Assembly (NCBI GenBank): GCA_001600455.1
Contig: BCKC01000004.1
Coordinates: 186,001 to 250,000, forward strand
Length of the DNA stretch: 64,000 nucleotides
DNA from: Endocalyx cinctus
Taxonomy: Eukaryota > Ascomycota > Sordariomycetes > Amphisphaeriales > Apiosporaceae
Direction of reading: 5' to 3'
The notes beneath the pieces were generated by a model. It did not search any database, was not told the origin of the DNA, and saw only the letters and a program-made list of their open reading frames with translations. The stretch's first letter is position 1. Each line of letters begins with the position of its first letter. The position numbers were made by a program, and so were the translations under genes. Shown here one piece after another: positions 46,954 to 58,500 of the stretch.

Positions 46954-49313
46954 ATGGATACTCTATTACAAGAGTTCAAACGAGGACGGTGAGTAAATCC
47001 GTCTCTCTTTTTTTTTTGTTTCTTTTTTTTTCTGGGTCTAAATTCACGGGTTGCGTTGTCTAACTCTTTCCCCCCTGAAGTATCACAACTGGCAAGCAAC
47101 CTGAAAGTCCCAGCCATGGGGCCCTGCTAGCTACCCAAGATCCCGGTGGCGGTGTAAGCAATCAGCCGGAATCACCGGCTCGGAATGAATCATCTACCTC
47201 GAAGCCTACGAGGAGAAGGAACGTTGCCTCTTCGCAGGCACATCGGGATAGGTCTGCATCCCCACCGAGACGCTCTAGGGCTCGTCCAACTTCTGCTATA
47301 GACGATCCGGGCTTCCAGAGAGGGCCAGTTCAGACGGCTCAAGCTGGAAGAAAACTTTGGAATCCCGATAAGGCTTCATCGCCCTCATCCTTACGAGCTA
47401 AAAATATATCAACCAACGCCAATCCACCGAGAAACGTGGGAACTCGGAATACGGCACCACAAAGAAGCCGGTCAGAGGTAGAAGACGAAAACGAACCTCC
47501 TAAACTAATCAAGCAACCTGAGACGCGTCCTATTAGCCAAGAGCAACTTGTGGCAGAGGTTAAAGGAATTTATGCAGGGCTGGTGATGGTCGAATCTAAG
47601 TGCATTGAAGTGGATAACGCCCAGTCATCCCAGAGCGACGCTAAGTTGAACAACGAGCAATGGCAAGCCCTCATTGCGTTACATAGAACATTACTTCACG
47701 AGCACCACGATTTTTTCCTGGCCTCCCAGCATCCGTCGGCAAGCCAGGCCTTGCGGAGGTTAGCCTCTAAGTATGCGATGCCTGCTAGGATGTGGCGTCA
47801 TGCTATTCATTCGTTTCTAGAGTTGCTTCGACATCGCATGCCAGGGTCATTAGAGCATATGCTCACATTCATTTATCTCGCGTACTCTATGTTAGCATTA
47901 CTATACGAGACTGTGCCGGCATTTAAGGATACCTGGATCGAATGCCTAGGTGACCTCGGGAGATACCGGTGAGTTGGTGTTGAACTTATATTCGTTGAAT
48001 CTTACTAAAATCTGACAACCTAGTATGGCTATTGAGGATGATGATATCCGGGATCGGGAGATCTGGACTTCGGTGTCTCGGCACTGGTACTCAAAAGCTT
48101 CTGATAAGGCACCAACAACTGGGAGACTCTACCACCATCTTGCCATACTCGCACGACCTAACGCACTCCAACAGTTGTTTTATTACGCAAAATCTCTCTG
48201 CGTGCCCATTTCGTTCGCCTCAGCACGGGAGTCTATGATGACGCTATTTGACCCGATAATGAGCGTTCAAGCAAGTCAGAATCCGCGATTGCTTCCTATT
48301 GACTTTGCTTTCGTCAAAGCACACGGGATTTTATTTAGCAATAAGTCCACGGATGAATTTATACCCACGGTCGACGACTTCCTAGGCTTATTAGATGAGC
48401 ATATTAGTAGAACAACGAGGCGTTGGATGGAGTCTGGGTATATTCATGCAACTTACTTGATCTTTCAAGGCTTCTTTTTTACTAATATTTGTTTAGGTAT
48501 TATATTTCTGTTGCGAACTGCTGTAGCCTCTTATCATATGGTAAGGATGATAATGTTATCATGAGAGCTATACGACCCCGACGACCAGATGAGATAGAGC
48601 AGGGCTCGGCTTCGGAGGCTGGAGACGATCTTACCCTTAACAACGATTTCGAAGGGGCTTTGCACCTTACCATGAGCACCTATGAAGTCGCCTTTCTTCG
48701 GCTAGGCGATCATAACGTTCTGCCTTTCTTGCACGTGACATTAGTTTTTATATATCACCTAACCCACTTCCCTAAAGCCATGTCGTATATTGAGTCCACG
48801 TTTCCCTGGAAATTGGTTTCTTTATTCTTGAACTCGCTTCTCTTGTTTTATCGAGAATATGAGAGAATTCAAAGCGAGCTTTTTCCCAGAGAAGATCAAG
48901 AGTCACCACCTCGCCCCTTACGCGAAGATTTTGCCATGAAGGGCTTACTATGGGTAGAGAAGTACTATCCCGAAGATTGGTTTTCAAACGAGAAAATTGA
49001 TCACGACGAGAAATCCTTCGAGGTAGCATCGATGACGGATGAACGTAAAGAAAGAATTCTATGGCTGGCCTGCCGCATTGCGAAATTTGGCAAATGGCTT
49101 ACATACGACCAGAATTCTCATCAATTCGGCGTTACTTCTATCTACGAAAAGGAGATTGAAACGAAGTTTAGAGATGTCGAGATGATGAATGTTTCAGAAG
49201 TTATCGCACAGCCCAAGCCTAGTGGCAAGGATAACTACGACCGTTTTGAACGAGACGACGAGGATTCGATGGATCTAGACGAAACAACGCCGAAGCCTTT
49301 CATCCTGCAGTGA
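46954..49313 (+). CDS. Est1-type DNA/RNA-binding domain protein, four exons
   Basis: Exons are 46954-46988, 47081-47968, 48024-48437 and 48497-49313, with introns of 92, 55 and 59 nt (branches TCTAAC, TCTGAC, TACTAAT). The coding length of 2154 nt gives 717 residues with all phases consistent. The N-terminal 160 residues are Pro/Ser/Arg-rich. From about residue 170 the sequence matches the fungal Est1-type family: EVKGIYAGLVMVESKCIEVD, LHRTLLHEHHDFFLASQHPS, then WIECLGDLGRYRMAIEDDD and HHLAILARPNALQQLFYYAK. Related Est1/SMG5-7 proteins bind telomeric DNA or act in nonsense-mediated decay. In filamentous fungi many such paralogues have unknown roles, so function is inferred at family level only. 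The C-terminus is acidic. The gene looks intact. Confidence 0.82.
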
Positions 49314-50770
49314 TGGCTAGCCTACCTTGATATCTCCTTACTACGAGTTTAATGACCTTTAAACCCTCAAACCTTTAGACTTTAATTAAAATCTCATTCT
49401 ACATCATACTTGCAATATTTACTAAAGCGCCAACAACATGAACTAAATAACGCCAACGTATACTATATGTATTACGAAATCAGCGCCTTGAACGTAACAA
49501 GGTATCAATATTAAAATTACTGCGCTGCCGCTAGTACACGCATCACGTAATGTCGACCATGCGAGTGGCGGGGACGACGGGGATGACGGGATGCTAGCTG
49601 GTATTGATGAGGCAGCTCTCTTTTGCTCATACAGGCACATAAGGTCGCAAAATAGTTTTGGCAACTTCTCTAACTAGATAAATAGCTCACGGCCTTCCCA
49701 TCGTTCGTCACTTGAACGTTGCTGAGGACCACCAATCCCCTCATAGTACCAATACTAGCACTGGCCATACTAAATTTTACTGAAATATTTGCTGATATTT
49801 GCTGTGATCAAACACCCCCCCTCGCATTAATGTACTTTTACATCTTTTTTATTTGAGCTTTAGTTCTGCGTCTCTCACTCTTTTAACCACTTTTCCTGCT
49901 TTAATGAATTCGACATAAATCTATCGCCCTTATTAATTTTATCTTTTAAATTCTCGATTTTTAAAATTAATATGTCGACGGGGAGTTCAATTTCCCAGGA
50001 ATGAATGATTTAGATTCCGCCGCCATCGACCTTACCATCCAGGTTCCTTATGAAATATCAAATGTGGCTGCAAATGGCATGGCTTACTATCCCGAGGGAG
50101 CTACTCGCCCGAACAGCACCGGCTGTACCGATCCTCGTTTTTTGGGATGACGCCGCTGAGATCCAGTTCGATACTTGGAATGTAACTATCGTCGCTGGTG
50201 ACTCTCGGAACATTTCATTGATAGTCAGATATATAAACTCTCAGGTGTACGAACTCCAAAAACCCCACTTCAAGACGACTTGCACCCTACGACTTGCCTC
50301 CTATGGACGATATATTATGGATAAATCAAATGCATTGTCCAGTAGGAAGCGTTAGCTTTAGTGGCTACGTCTCGCTATGGAAATAGATATAAAAGCACAA
50401 GCGAGCGTGACAGCATGCCCAGTCGATTCGTTCTTTCATCCGAACTGTCTCCCAACCTGCCCTAACCCTAAGCTAAAGAGCATAGCAAGCATGGTCCGAG
50501 GCCGAAGGGGACCAGTTAAAACACTAAGCCGAGCTCCCGTCCAGAATACCACTCGGACTCCGAAGCAGAAACGTAAAAGGATAGGCCAGGGCCCAGAATT
50601 TCGGACGTCGGAATAGGGTCGTCGCTTCAAGGAAAAGGCACACTATTGAAAAACGTCAGTACCGAGAGGCGCCAGAACCCTACACATCCAAATCCACATC
50701 CACGTCCCCGTCCCCGCCTCTGCCGGCTCGCTGCGAAAGGGTGAAATTCTTTGGGGGTAGGGTTGAAAAA
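49314..50770. other. Intergenic stretch with degraded coding-like fragments
   Basis: Short protein-like fragments occur in different frames on the plus strand at 50001-50150 (MNDLDSAAIDLTIQVPYEIS) and 50140-50355 (FDTWNVTIVAGDSRNISLIV), and a basic fragment at 50377-50616 (RGRRGPVKTLSRAPVQNT). They may be relics of one gene broken by frameshift, but no family is recognised. Confidence 0.35.
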
Positions 50771-50891
50771 CTCCTGGTAGAATTGACAGGCAACTTTGTT
50801 CTGCTTAAAATCATAATTTAGGTGAATCATGATTGTTCAGGTGATTTATGATTTTAAGCAGAACAAAGTTGCTTGTCAATTCCACCAGGAG
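50771..50891. repeat. Foldback element with 46-bp inverted arms
   Basis: The left arm 50771-50816 and right arm 50846-50891 are reverse complements with only two mismatches (CTCCTGGTAGAATTGACAGG against CTCCTGGTGGAATTGACAAG), separated by 29 bases. The transcript would form a long stable hairpin. No coding content. It could be a small foldback transposon or a precursor-like hairpin. Confidence 0.9.
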
Positions 50892-51224
50892 CTTTGTATG
50901 ACAAATTTCTACTCAGGTAAGTACCCATAGATTACAACAATCTTTGGGTATAAACAGGATACGCCCAGGGCACCCCTCATATCAGCTGACCTCTTAGAGC
51001 TGCGCGTATAACCATACCCTCTGTAAAAATAGACGCCACACAAAATATCTTCCCGGTGGCAGACTGGAGACTCGGTATTCTAAGTTCCCTCCAGGAGCCT
51101 GAGACGATTCCATCAGTTCCTAGAAGCCAATTATTATATCGGACGACCCAGACTCGGAAAGTGAGCTAACAGACAAGACTCTCGTCCAAGGCGAAGACCC
51201 GAACAAATCCAGCAACGAAAAGCT

Positions 51225-51428
51225 ACGATCAGTTCGAACGATTACGACCTCGACAGCATCAAGCCTCTTCTCTATGCCGTTGTCGCCGAAAACACTGTCG
51301 ATACACTCATTTGGAAACAGGTCTACGCCGCCGTCACCGAATCTACCCCGCCTCCCAGAACGATAGCATCCTCTATCCAACAAACCCCATGGCTTCATAG
51401 TACTGCCGGCTTTAGAGGGTTTCTCTAG
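51225..51428 (+). pseudogene. FunK1-type kinase fragment
   Basis: A 67-codon frame carries IWKQVYAAVTESTPPPRTIA then SSIQQTPWLHSTAGF and ends at TAG 51426-51428. It aligns residue for residue with the middle of the FunK1-like pseudogene at 23213-24234 (IWKQAYRAVTENTPPPRSIA). The conserved block breaks off abruptly and is followed at once by the SNF2-helicase relic, so two unrelated gene remnants are joined here. Confidence 0.7.
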
Positions 51429-51429
51429 T

Positions 51430-53049
51430 TCGCAAACGGAAGCGCCCCGGGGATCGTGAGCAACCCTATGCTAAAAGCGCCACCAACGCTATCTATATTT
51501 CCGATGACGAGGACGAGATTCCAGTCCCTATTCCGAGATCAGACACAGTAAGAGATAGCCAGGAAAATTATCATCGCGCTCCTAACATCGAATTCGGCGG
51601 CCGACACGCGAACCGGCATATCAGTGACAGCGACTGGAAGCGACTCTGCCAACTGTTTCGGTGTCCCCTGTCTACGACGAAGCCGAGGCCTTCCGGCTTT
51701 AACACAGAGATTCCGGCGTATCAACTGCACGCGATCTGGTGGATGCTTATCCAGCAGCCCTTGCGCGGCGTCTAAGGCGGTTGCTTGGGAGATGCGATGG
51801 GCCTCGGCAAGACGGTCGAGGTCATCTGCACCTTCGTTATCTTCGCTATGATCAAGGCCAACTACGAAGAAGTAGTCGAGTTTTGGAACGCCGGTACCCT
51901 AACAGGAGATAGGCGGCACCTGGCCGAGAAATAGACGGGAGAAGATTTCCAATGTCCTAGTCAGGTAGTCTCGCCGTACCCAACGCCTGCACCCGCGTGA
52001 AGTCGGGCGACTCGTACAAGATTGCGAAGAGCATGCTAACGCTGCCGACGATATGTGTGGTGCCGCTTACCGTCAGGCGGTTCTGGGTGGCCGAATTTCG
52101 GAAGGTTATCGATACGAAGCACCCGATAGCAGGGCGTTTAAAGGTGTCTGTATGGCACGAGGACTATAAGAGGGAGAAGGAGTTATATTACAGGGTAGAT
52201 CGCGGGAAGGAGACCGCGGGGACCGTTAGGCGATATCGAAATTCGAACAGGGATATGCAGGTCCTCATCCGCGGGCGGAGGGGCTTGTGTAATTGGCTTT
52301 TGCTTATGAGTCGGCACAGCGCTACGAATTTATACGATGAGTATAACGATATGAGCCAGGATATTATCGAAGACGGCAAGAGAGTCACGAAAGCCCACCA
52401 ATACAACGGCACTCGAAGCCGCCTGACCGACCCTTTCAAATTCCTACGTAGGCTCCGACACAGTAGCTTATATAAGCGGTCGGCATTTACTGTTTCCGCC
52501 TCCACTCCTATAGGCGGACCATGGCTGCTGAGCAACATAGTCGATCATATCATTAGGAGCAGACGTCTGCAAGGGCAGGCAGCGGAGATCGGAGGCATCC
52601 GCGACGTGAGCATCCTGTCACAGAGGCAGACCGACTACAGTTACCTGGTTGAGAGGCTGGGCCATGGGAACCCAAAAATTCAGGGCGAAGTTAAAACTCG
52701 CTAGGAGGAGCTAGATAAGCTTGAGAAACAGCTGGTGCCCTTCCTGCTGATGGCTCGTCGTCCAACGGATAAGTTCAGGGGGGAGAATATAGCAGACGTA
52801 ATCGAGAGATCGTCGTGGACCATATTCGCCCGCATGACGGCTAAGGTGTGGAGCTACGTCCAACAGGTCCTCCAAGAGAAGAAACAGGCATGGATAGCGA
52901 ACGGTGAGGAGGATCCAGAGCCTACTAGGCAAAGCGCCGATGATGGCCGGTTTGAAAGAAACTTCCATCCAGGCATGGGTGCGCCTGAGGTGCCGGAGTA
53001 TACCCTGCCCGAACTCGATACAAGACATCGTCTTGGGAGTCGGGGATGA
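51430..53049 (+). pseudogene. SNF2-family helicase relic
   Basis: The frame begins with a basic segment (VRKRKRPGDREQP) and continues EIPAYQLHAIWWMLIQQPLR, the Q-motif-like entry of SNF2 ATPases, then the Walker A block GDAMGLGKTVEVI. It is interrupted by TAA 51773-51775, TAG 51932-51934, a frameshift near 51990 and TAG 52702-52704, after which the same frame continues to 53049. Where motif II should read DEAH, the sequence is RVTKAHQYNG, so the Asp-Glu pair is missing. Later segments (RLRHSSLYKRSAFTVSAS, ILSQRQTDYSYLVE) match the fungal family. The helicase C lobe is absent. SNF2 proteins remodel chromatin or act in recombination; this copy cannot be active. It is GC-richer than its surroundings. 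Confidence 0.75.
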
Positions 53050-53443
53050 CGGTCGGCCGAGGACTCGCCACTGGCGCGCGCTCAGGGAATCGCCGGGTCG
53101 CAGGACGTTCATCGAGGACTATACGCTGGTATTTCGATTAATTCTTCGGATAGATCTTCCAGCATAGTAATATTTCTGTGTGAGATCTGATTTAATAATA
53201 ATTTATGTAGTATCACACACTTAAACAAGCTTCGTTGCAGCAAGCAAAGGGACATGACGATAAATTAAATCGTCCATCTATAATTATTGCACATTCTTTC
53301 GTGCATCTGCAAGCAAGCATTAAAAATCGTGATATCACGTATAGGCAAGTGAAAGCGGCATGTGACATATAACGAGGTCAAGATAAATGTCACCGTTGGT
53401 GAAAGGGGCCGGTTGGCGTCCGAGGAGGTGGCTTCGAGGTTTC
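53050..53443. other. Junction between helicase relic and Copia LTR
   Basis: The first 120 bases keep the GC-rich character of the relic. The remainder is AT-rich and without recognisable content up to the LTR at 53444. Confidence 0.4.
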
Positions 53444-53652
53444 TGTTGGGTTAAAATCGTAAGATTTTACTGTTCTGAAAATGAAGTTATTATTATTAAT
53501 GATGTATGTGAAAATAATTCTGCTAGTCAGAATTATTTCGAGTGTAAGTGAGCTGGCGCACAGGCCAGCTCCGCACCGGCCACATACACCAGCCTGTGGC
53601 TGGTGGTGTGGCTGGTGTGGCTTATACTCCAATTAGCTACTAATAATCAACA
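53444..53652 (-). repeat. 3' LTR of the Copia element
   Basis: The 209-bp unit reads TGTTGATTATTAG... to ...TTTTAACCCAACA on the minus strand, giving the TG...CA ends of LTRs. Its plus-strand beginning (GGGTTAAAATCGTAAGATTT) recurs at 60321 at the other end of the element. It contains an internal GC-rich inverted repeat (ACACCAGCC...GGCTGGTGT). No clean 5-bp target duplication is visible on either side. Confidence 0.65.
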
Positions 53653-54273
53653 CTGGCAACTTTTTCAAAATTCGAAAGTTCCAGTAATATAACCAAGTAA
53701 TTGGTTAAAGAAATGTACGGTAAATGGATGAGGCTATTCCCAACCTCGTCGTCCTTAGTTATCCTCTCAATCTCACCATTGTAGTTGCTTCCCTCAAGTA
53801 TTCGTATTGAACTTCATATTGCCCCACTTTTTCTCGCGATACCATCGATTCCGTATGTGACGAAATTTTTTTTTTTTTTTTTTTTTTTGAAATGAACTCC
53901 CGGGTAAGTGCTCTCAGGGTATTATGCGTTTCTCAGTTTGTATGGTTTTTTGAAAATGATGTGTGTTTGTTCAAGTACTGTACGCACTTGCCCTGGCAAC
54001 TTGATAATGCAATTGTTCAAAATGCAAGTGCAAATTACTGGCTGTGGGCTCATTTGTTGAATTTCCCATACAAAACAAACAATTCTCAAATAACATTTGC
54101 GAATCACATCACTCTGACCCAGTACATCAGGCATGCTCATTGGAAGTGGTCTATGAGAAAGGAGTGAAATCCCAACCTCATGTATGGTATCGTTATATAT
54201 GTACGTATGTATTCTGCATACGTACCGCTATATAGTGGTATCATACGCTGGGCTTCGCCTTTTCCGGTACTAA

Positions 54274-54450
54274 TCATCCACTAAGTTTGGGGCCTTAGGG
54301 CGCGCGGTGACTTACTTAGTGGTGATTATTGTTGGAATTAGGTGTTGTCGGCATTCTCCAGTATTGCTCATCCACTAAGTTTGGGGCCTCAGGGCTCGCG
54401 GTGACTTACTTAATGGTGAATAATGTTGGAATTGGTCGTTGTTGGCATCA
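54274..54450. repeat. 94-bp tandem duplication in the Copia 3' region
   Basis: The block starting TCATCCACTAAGTTTGGGGC at 54274 is repeated from 54368 with a period of 94 bp and a few substitutions. It lies between the RNase H end and the 3' LTR. Confidence 0.85.
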
Positions 54451-54511
54451 TGTGATTATCGATTATTGAGAAACAGTCTGGCAAGCTGTTTGACCGCTAA
54501 AAGGAGCTGAG

Positions 54512-54637
54512 GGTGGTACCTCACAGGCTCGTTTTAGTGACTGCGTTTGCGAGGGTGATACCTCACAAGCTCTTCTTATTGACTGCGTCTGTGAGGGTGG
54601 TACTTCACAGGCTCCTTCAGTGATTGCGTTTCAGTTC
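54512..54637. repeat. 42-bp tandem repeat, three copies, in the Copia 3' region
   Basis: Units starting at 54512, 54554 and 54596 share GGTGGTACCTCACAGGCTC and GTGACTGCGTTTGCGAG with scattered transitions. This is the second tandem array in the element's untranslated 3' part. Confidence 0.85.
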
Positions 54638-55115
54638 ATTGGGGCATCATCGGGGTGTTGTTCTTCCAATAATAGTCGCTCTGGGCTTCGGTCTATCACT
54701 ATTATTCGGTGGAATGTAGTCTTCGTCACTTGATAGGTGTATTCAGGGCTCCGGTCCATTGTATGGCCTTGATAGTGAGTCAGGAGTCTCAACTGTATGG
54801 AGCGGTATATCTCCATTGGGTGACTCCATTATCAGCTACCTCATAGGGGGGTATATCCCTATCGGAGGGACCCCGTTACCAGCCACCTGGCCTTTGCGAA
54901 ACCAGTAATGGGATGCCTAGGTTATTTTGATCGTCTCTTATCAGCATGTGTCTTATCAGCATGTGGTAGTTGATGCGTATGCCTTTATACAGCCTCGTAG
55001 CTTCGGCTCGGTCGCGGGGGCATATCTCAGCTATCGTATTCGTTCGGGGGTATGCCCGTTTACTCGGGGTATGCGTATTCGGGATAACTTTAGGTACGCA
55101 TATAGGTCTATCGTG

Positions 55116-58100
55116 CTATTGTTTGAAGGGTTTAGCCTTCCGAACAACAGTACCTTCAATGCGAATTGTGAGCTCATTGAAGGAAATAAGCTTGTCAAGA
55201 GCTTTGTTAGGGTTAGACTTGGTCATGGCATCTGCTGGGTTGTCATCTCCATTGATCCAGCGAACTTCTGATATCTCTTTCGCTTCGTATGACTCTCTGA
55301 GAGCCATCAGATCAATCATCAGCCGTTTCTCCGTAGTGGTACCGAGCTTCGTAATTCCGTCGTACAGAGTATGAGTCAGTGCATAGAATGAGAGGGAATT
55401 TCAGTATATTCGCGTCCTTAATGATACTATCGAGTGCTTCAATAACTTGATTTAAGGTTGCTACCGTGCAGTATCCCACATCGTATCCTTGTACCATCCC
55501 GTATATCTCAGAGGCTAGTACGCTACGAGTCACCCTTTTACACTTGGTTGAGCTCCAGTGTATAACGTTCCCTCGCATCTTGAAGGCAATGCTTGGGTTC
55601 GTGATAGGTGACTCATTCGCTAAACAGATGAGATAACCAATTTGGCTACTCAGGTCCCTGTTATTAGCGAATGAACCGTCTACAAAGACATATAACGATG
55701 CCTTGTTCAAGTCGATCGGAATGTAGTTCAACCCTCTATCCTGATTATTCATCTGCCATTGTAGGCGTTTGTTCAATTCGGTATAGTCGGAATCTTCAGG
55801 TTCGGTCGTCTGTGCAGCTCGTGATAGGTCATAACTAGCTTCTGGTTGACATATTGATGCTACGTACGCCCCTCGGGCACGTTGGCGTATGTATGTTGCC
55901 TTGCGCTCGTTATCCTTCAGGTCAATTAGGGCAATTCGTGAGCTTTGTCCCTTCTGGCGTACAGTCAGAACGTTGTTCTTGGTCGATAAGATACATCTAT
56001 TGAACTTCAGGGGTTGACTTTCAGTGAGCGTAGTCCTTGGTTTAGCCTTGAATTTCGCCATCTGTAGCTTCTCCTCCTCCAGTCTGTCGAACTCTGGAGT
56101 AGCAAATATGAGGGTGTCATCGGTTTGCATGGCGATGACTGCGAAGCAATTATCAGGTGTTGTATCGGGGTTCGATATCAGTAAACATGGATCAAACGTG
56201 CTCGTTTTCATGTACAGTGACTCTTTGTGATGTAAATGGTACGTATTCCACCAGAATAGCCCAGATTCTGCGATGCCATACAGTGGTTTAAGGACTCTCA
56301 TGATGGTGCCATGAGGGTATTTATCCACTGATTCCTTCGGGAGTTTGGCGTAAATGACACGATTGAGTGGGAAGATCGATTGAACGTATGCTTGGGTGAT
56401 ATCTCGAAGAGAAAGGCTCATTCCGGTGATTCGGGACAATGAGGGAACAATAGCAATCATCAATCGTTGTGACATGCGTTGAATAGTGGGAGATTGCGTT
56501 AATATCTCCTTCTTTTCATCGTCTGCATAGCCTTGTACAACTAGCCGTGACTTCTCATAGGGTTTACCAGCCTCGTTTTGTTTGATTTCTCTGACCATTC
56601 GTGACTTGAACATACGGTAGTTTCCGTGCGTGTTCTTGTCGAATCGTTCAAATCTGAACACTCCAATATCAACTAGATTCTTGATTTCCAGTTCATCGGA
56701 AGCTTCGAAGGGATCCCCAGGATCATTGATCTTGCCCTCTTTTCTGTATTGGAGGGAGAGTTGCATGTCTCTTTCCTCCTTTATGGATATCATCGCTACA
56801 GCTTCTTCCGAGAGTTCCCACTGAATAAAACTCTCTTGCAGCCAATGTCTATGCTTATTCTTTGCTCCCTTGGGTCTCCCGGGTTTTCGTTTCGGCCGTT
56901 CGGTCGTTTCGGGAGTCTCGGGAGGGAGGATCGCATCTTCGACTTCGGATTCAATTGCAGGATTATTGGTATCTTCGATTGCATCTCGTTGTAGTTGATC
57001 GAGGGTTCGTTGTTCTTGGGTTTCCTCTTCCGATTTGCGTTGATAGGGTTGTACCATGGTCGATCGGAAGCTCGTTGGGCCTCCGTGAGTACCAGGTAAA
57101 TCGACTATAACATCATGATTCTTGATAGCTAATATGATGAATGGTCCAGTCCATCCTTTCTTCTCTCTCCATACTCTGACTTCATCTCCGATTGTCAGTC
57201 CAAGTACATCCGTAACGTCAGGTCCGTTACGTGTATTTAGGGCTTCTCGAACGGAACGATTTGCGAACTTCTTACGTAGTTCTCTCATCGCTTTGTTCAT
57301 AGCAGTAGCTCGTTGGACGGCATTAGCGGACGGGGGTGAATCGTAGGTCATTCGGGGGTAGGCTCCGAAGACCAACAGGGTAGGTACTAAGCCGTCAGGT
57401 CCGGCTGTATCGTTGACTGATTTAACAGCCATTTGGAGGATGGAGTCAGGGTCTGATATACCATTGAGTTCTGAGTCAATGATTTCCCATGCGCGCCTCA
57501 GTGGGCCATGGTAACGTTCAAGTTTACCAATGCTCCAGTGGGCTTCTACAGGCACTTCCTTGCATGTAATACCCATGATACGCGCCTCTCCTCTGAACTC
57601 CCGTGATGAGAAATTGGTACCCGCATCGTGTGTGATAACGTCTGGAGGTCCTAGGTATGTATCAATCCAGATACGACGTAGGGCTTCCCAAGTCTCCCTA
57701 GTGGAGATGTCCTTCAGGTATGAGGCTACCTGAAAGGATGTGGCTACATCTACCACGTGTAGCACTGGTTTACCGTTAAGGTACATGATATCAGCTAAGA
57801 TCTCGTAGTTGAACTCATGATCGTCCTTAATAGTGAAACGGAATCGTCTAGGTGCTTGCGAGTGCATCTGGCAGTGATGGCAAAACTTGTTGATCTCTTT
57901 AATGATACGTATATCGATATCATCATATCCCGCGTTGGTAAGTAGTTTGTAGAGACGCTCATAGGCTGGATGACCAAATCGTCGATGGAGGCGGCGAATC
58001 TCTTGTTCCGTAAGGTACATTTGCGCCCCTTCTGGTCCACTGAGGTGGAACCAGGGGTGTCCGCATTTGCGAATAACACGTGTTTTCTTTCCAGTTGACT

Positions 58101-58500
58101 CCTGAAAAACGATATCCTTGGTGTTATCGTAGTTAATCCCCATGTGATCCATGCTAGCTAAGGATAACAGGAACGGAGTTGCAGTTGGTAGCATCTCAAA
58201 TGGTATCTCGCCAAATATGGTCTTGATCCAGGCTGTACCCGTGTTTAGTACAGGTGCTCCTGAACCAAATCGTACTGTTACGGCTCCAGCAGTAGTCCTA
58301 TCGATACGCACAGTAGGGTCTAGTCTCAATAACGCATCTACTTGACCCTCTCCAGCGGTAGAGTGTTTAGAAGAGCCAGTATCAGGCATGATACCTTGGT
58401 AATTCTCATCGCTATATCTGCTGAGAGTAAATGACGTAGGGGGAGCCGTATTATCATATCCATGATATATGTCTCGGTGGGATAGTAGGTGGTCCTTTGA
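55116..58500 (-). pseudogene. Copia pol polyprotein (protease-integrase-RT-RNase H), frameshifted
   Basis: Counting from the ATG at 58389: aspartic protease site DTGSS (3-7); integrase zinc-binding H135, H140, C170, C173; catalytic triad Asp200 (EILADIMY), Asp255 (VITHDAGTNF) and Glu291 (IGKLERYH). An AT-hook-like RKPGRPKGAKNK precedes the RT, which has RLVVQGYADDEKKEILTQSP, KPLYGIAESGLFWW and the active-site box MQTDDTLIFA. RNase H follows (VFVDGSFANN, SVLASEIYGM, LCTDSYS). A single-base shift near 55366 moves the last part (TTEKRLMIDLMALRESYE, INGDDNPADAMTK) into another frame ending at 55116. The frame is continuous with gag upstream except for TAA at 58501-58503. It copies and inserts the element. 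Confidence 0.88.

Noticed and set aside
53866..53889. Long T run as a possible retroposon tail
   Set aside because: It lies inside the Copia 3' region and no LINE/SINE body or target duplication is visible; similar runs occur elsewhere in the window.
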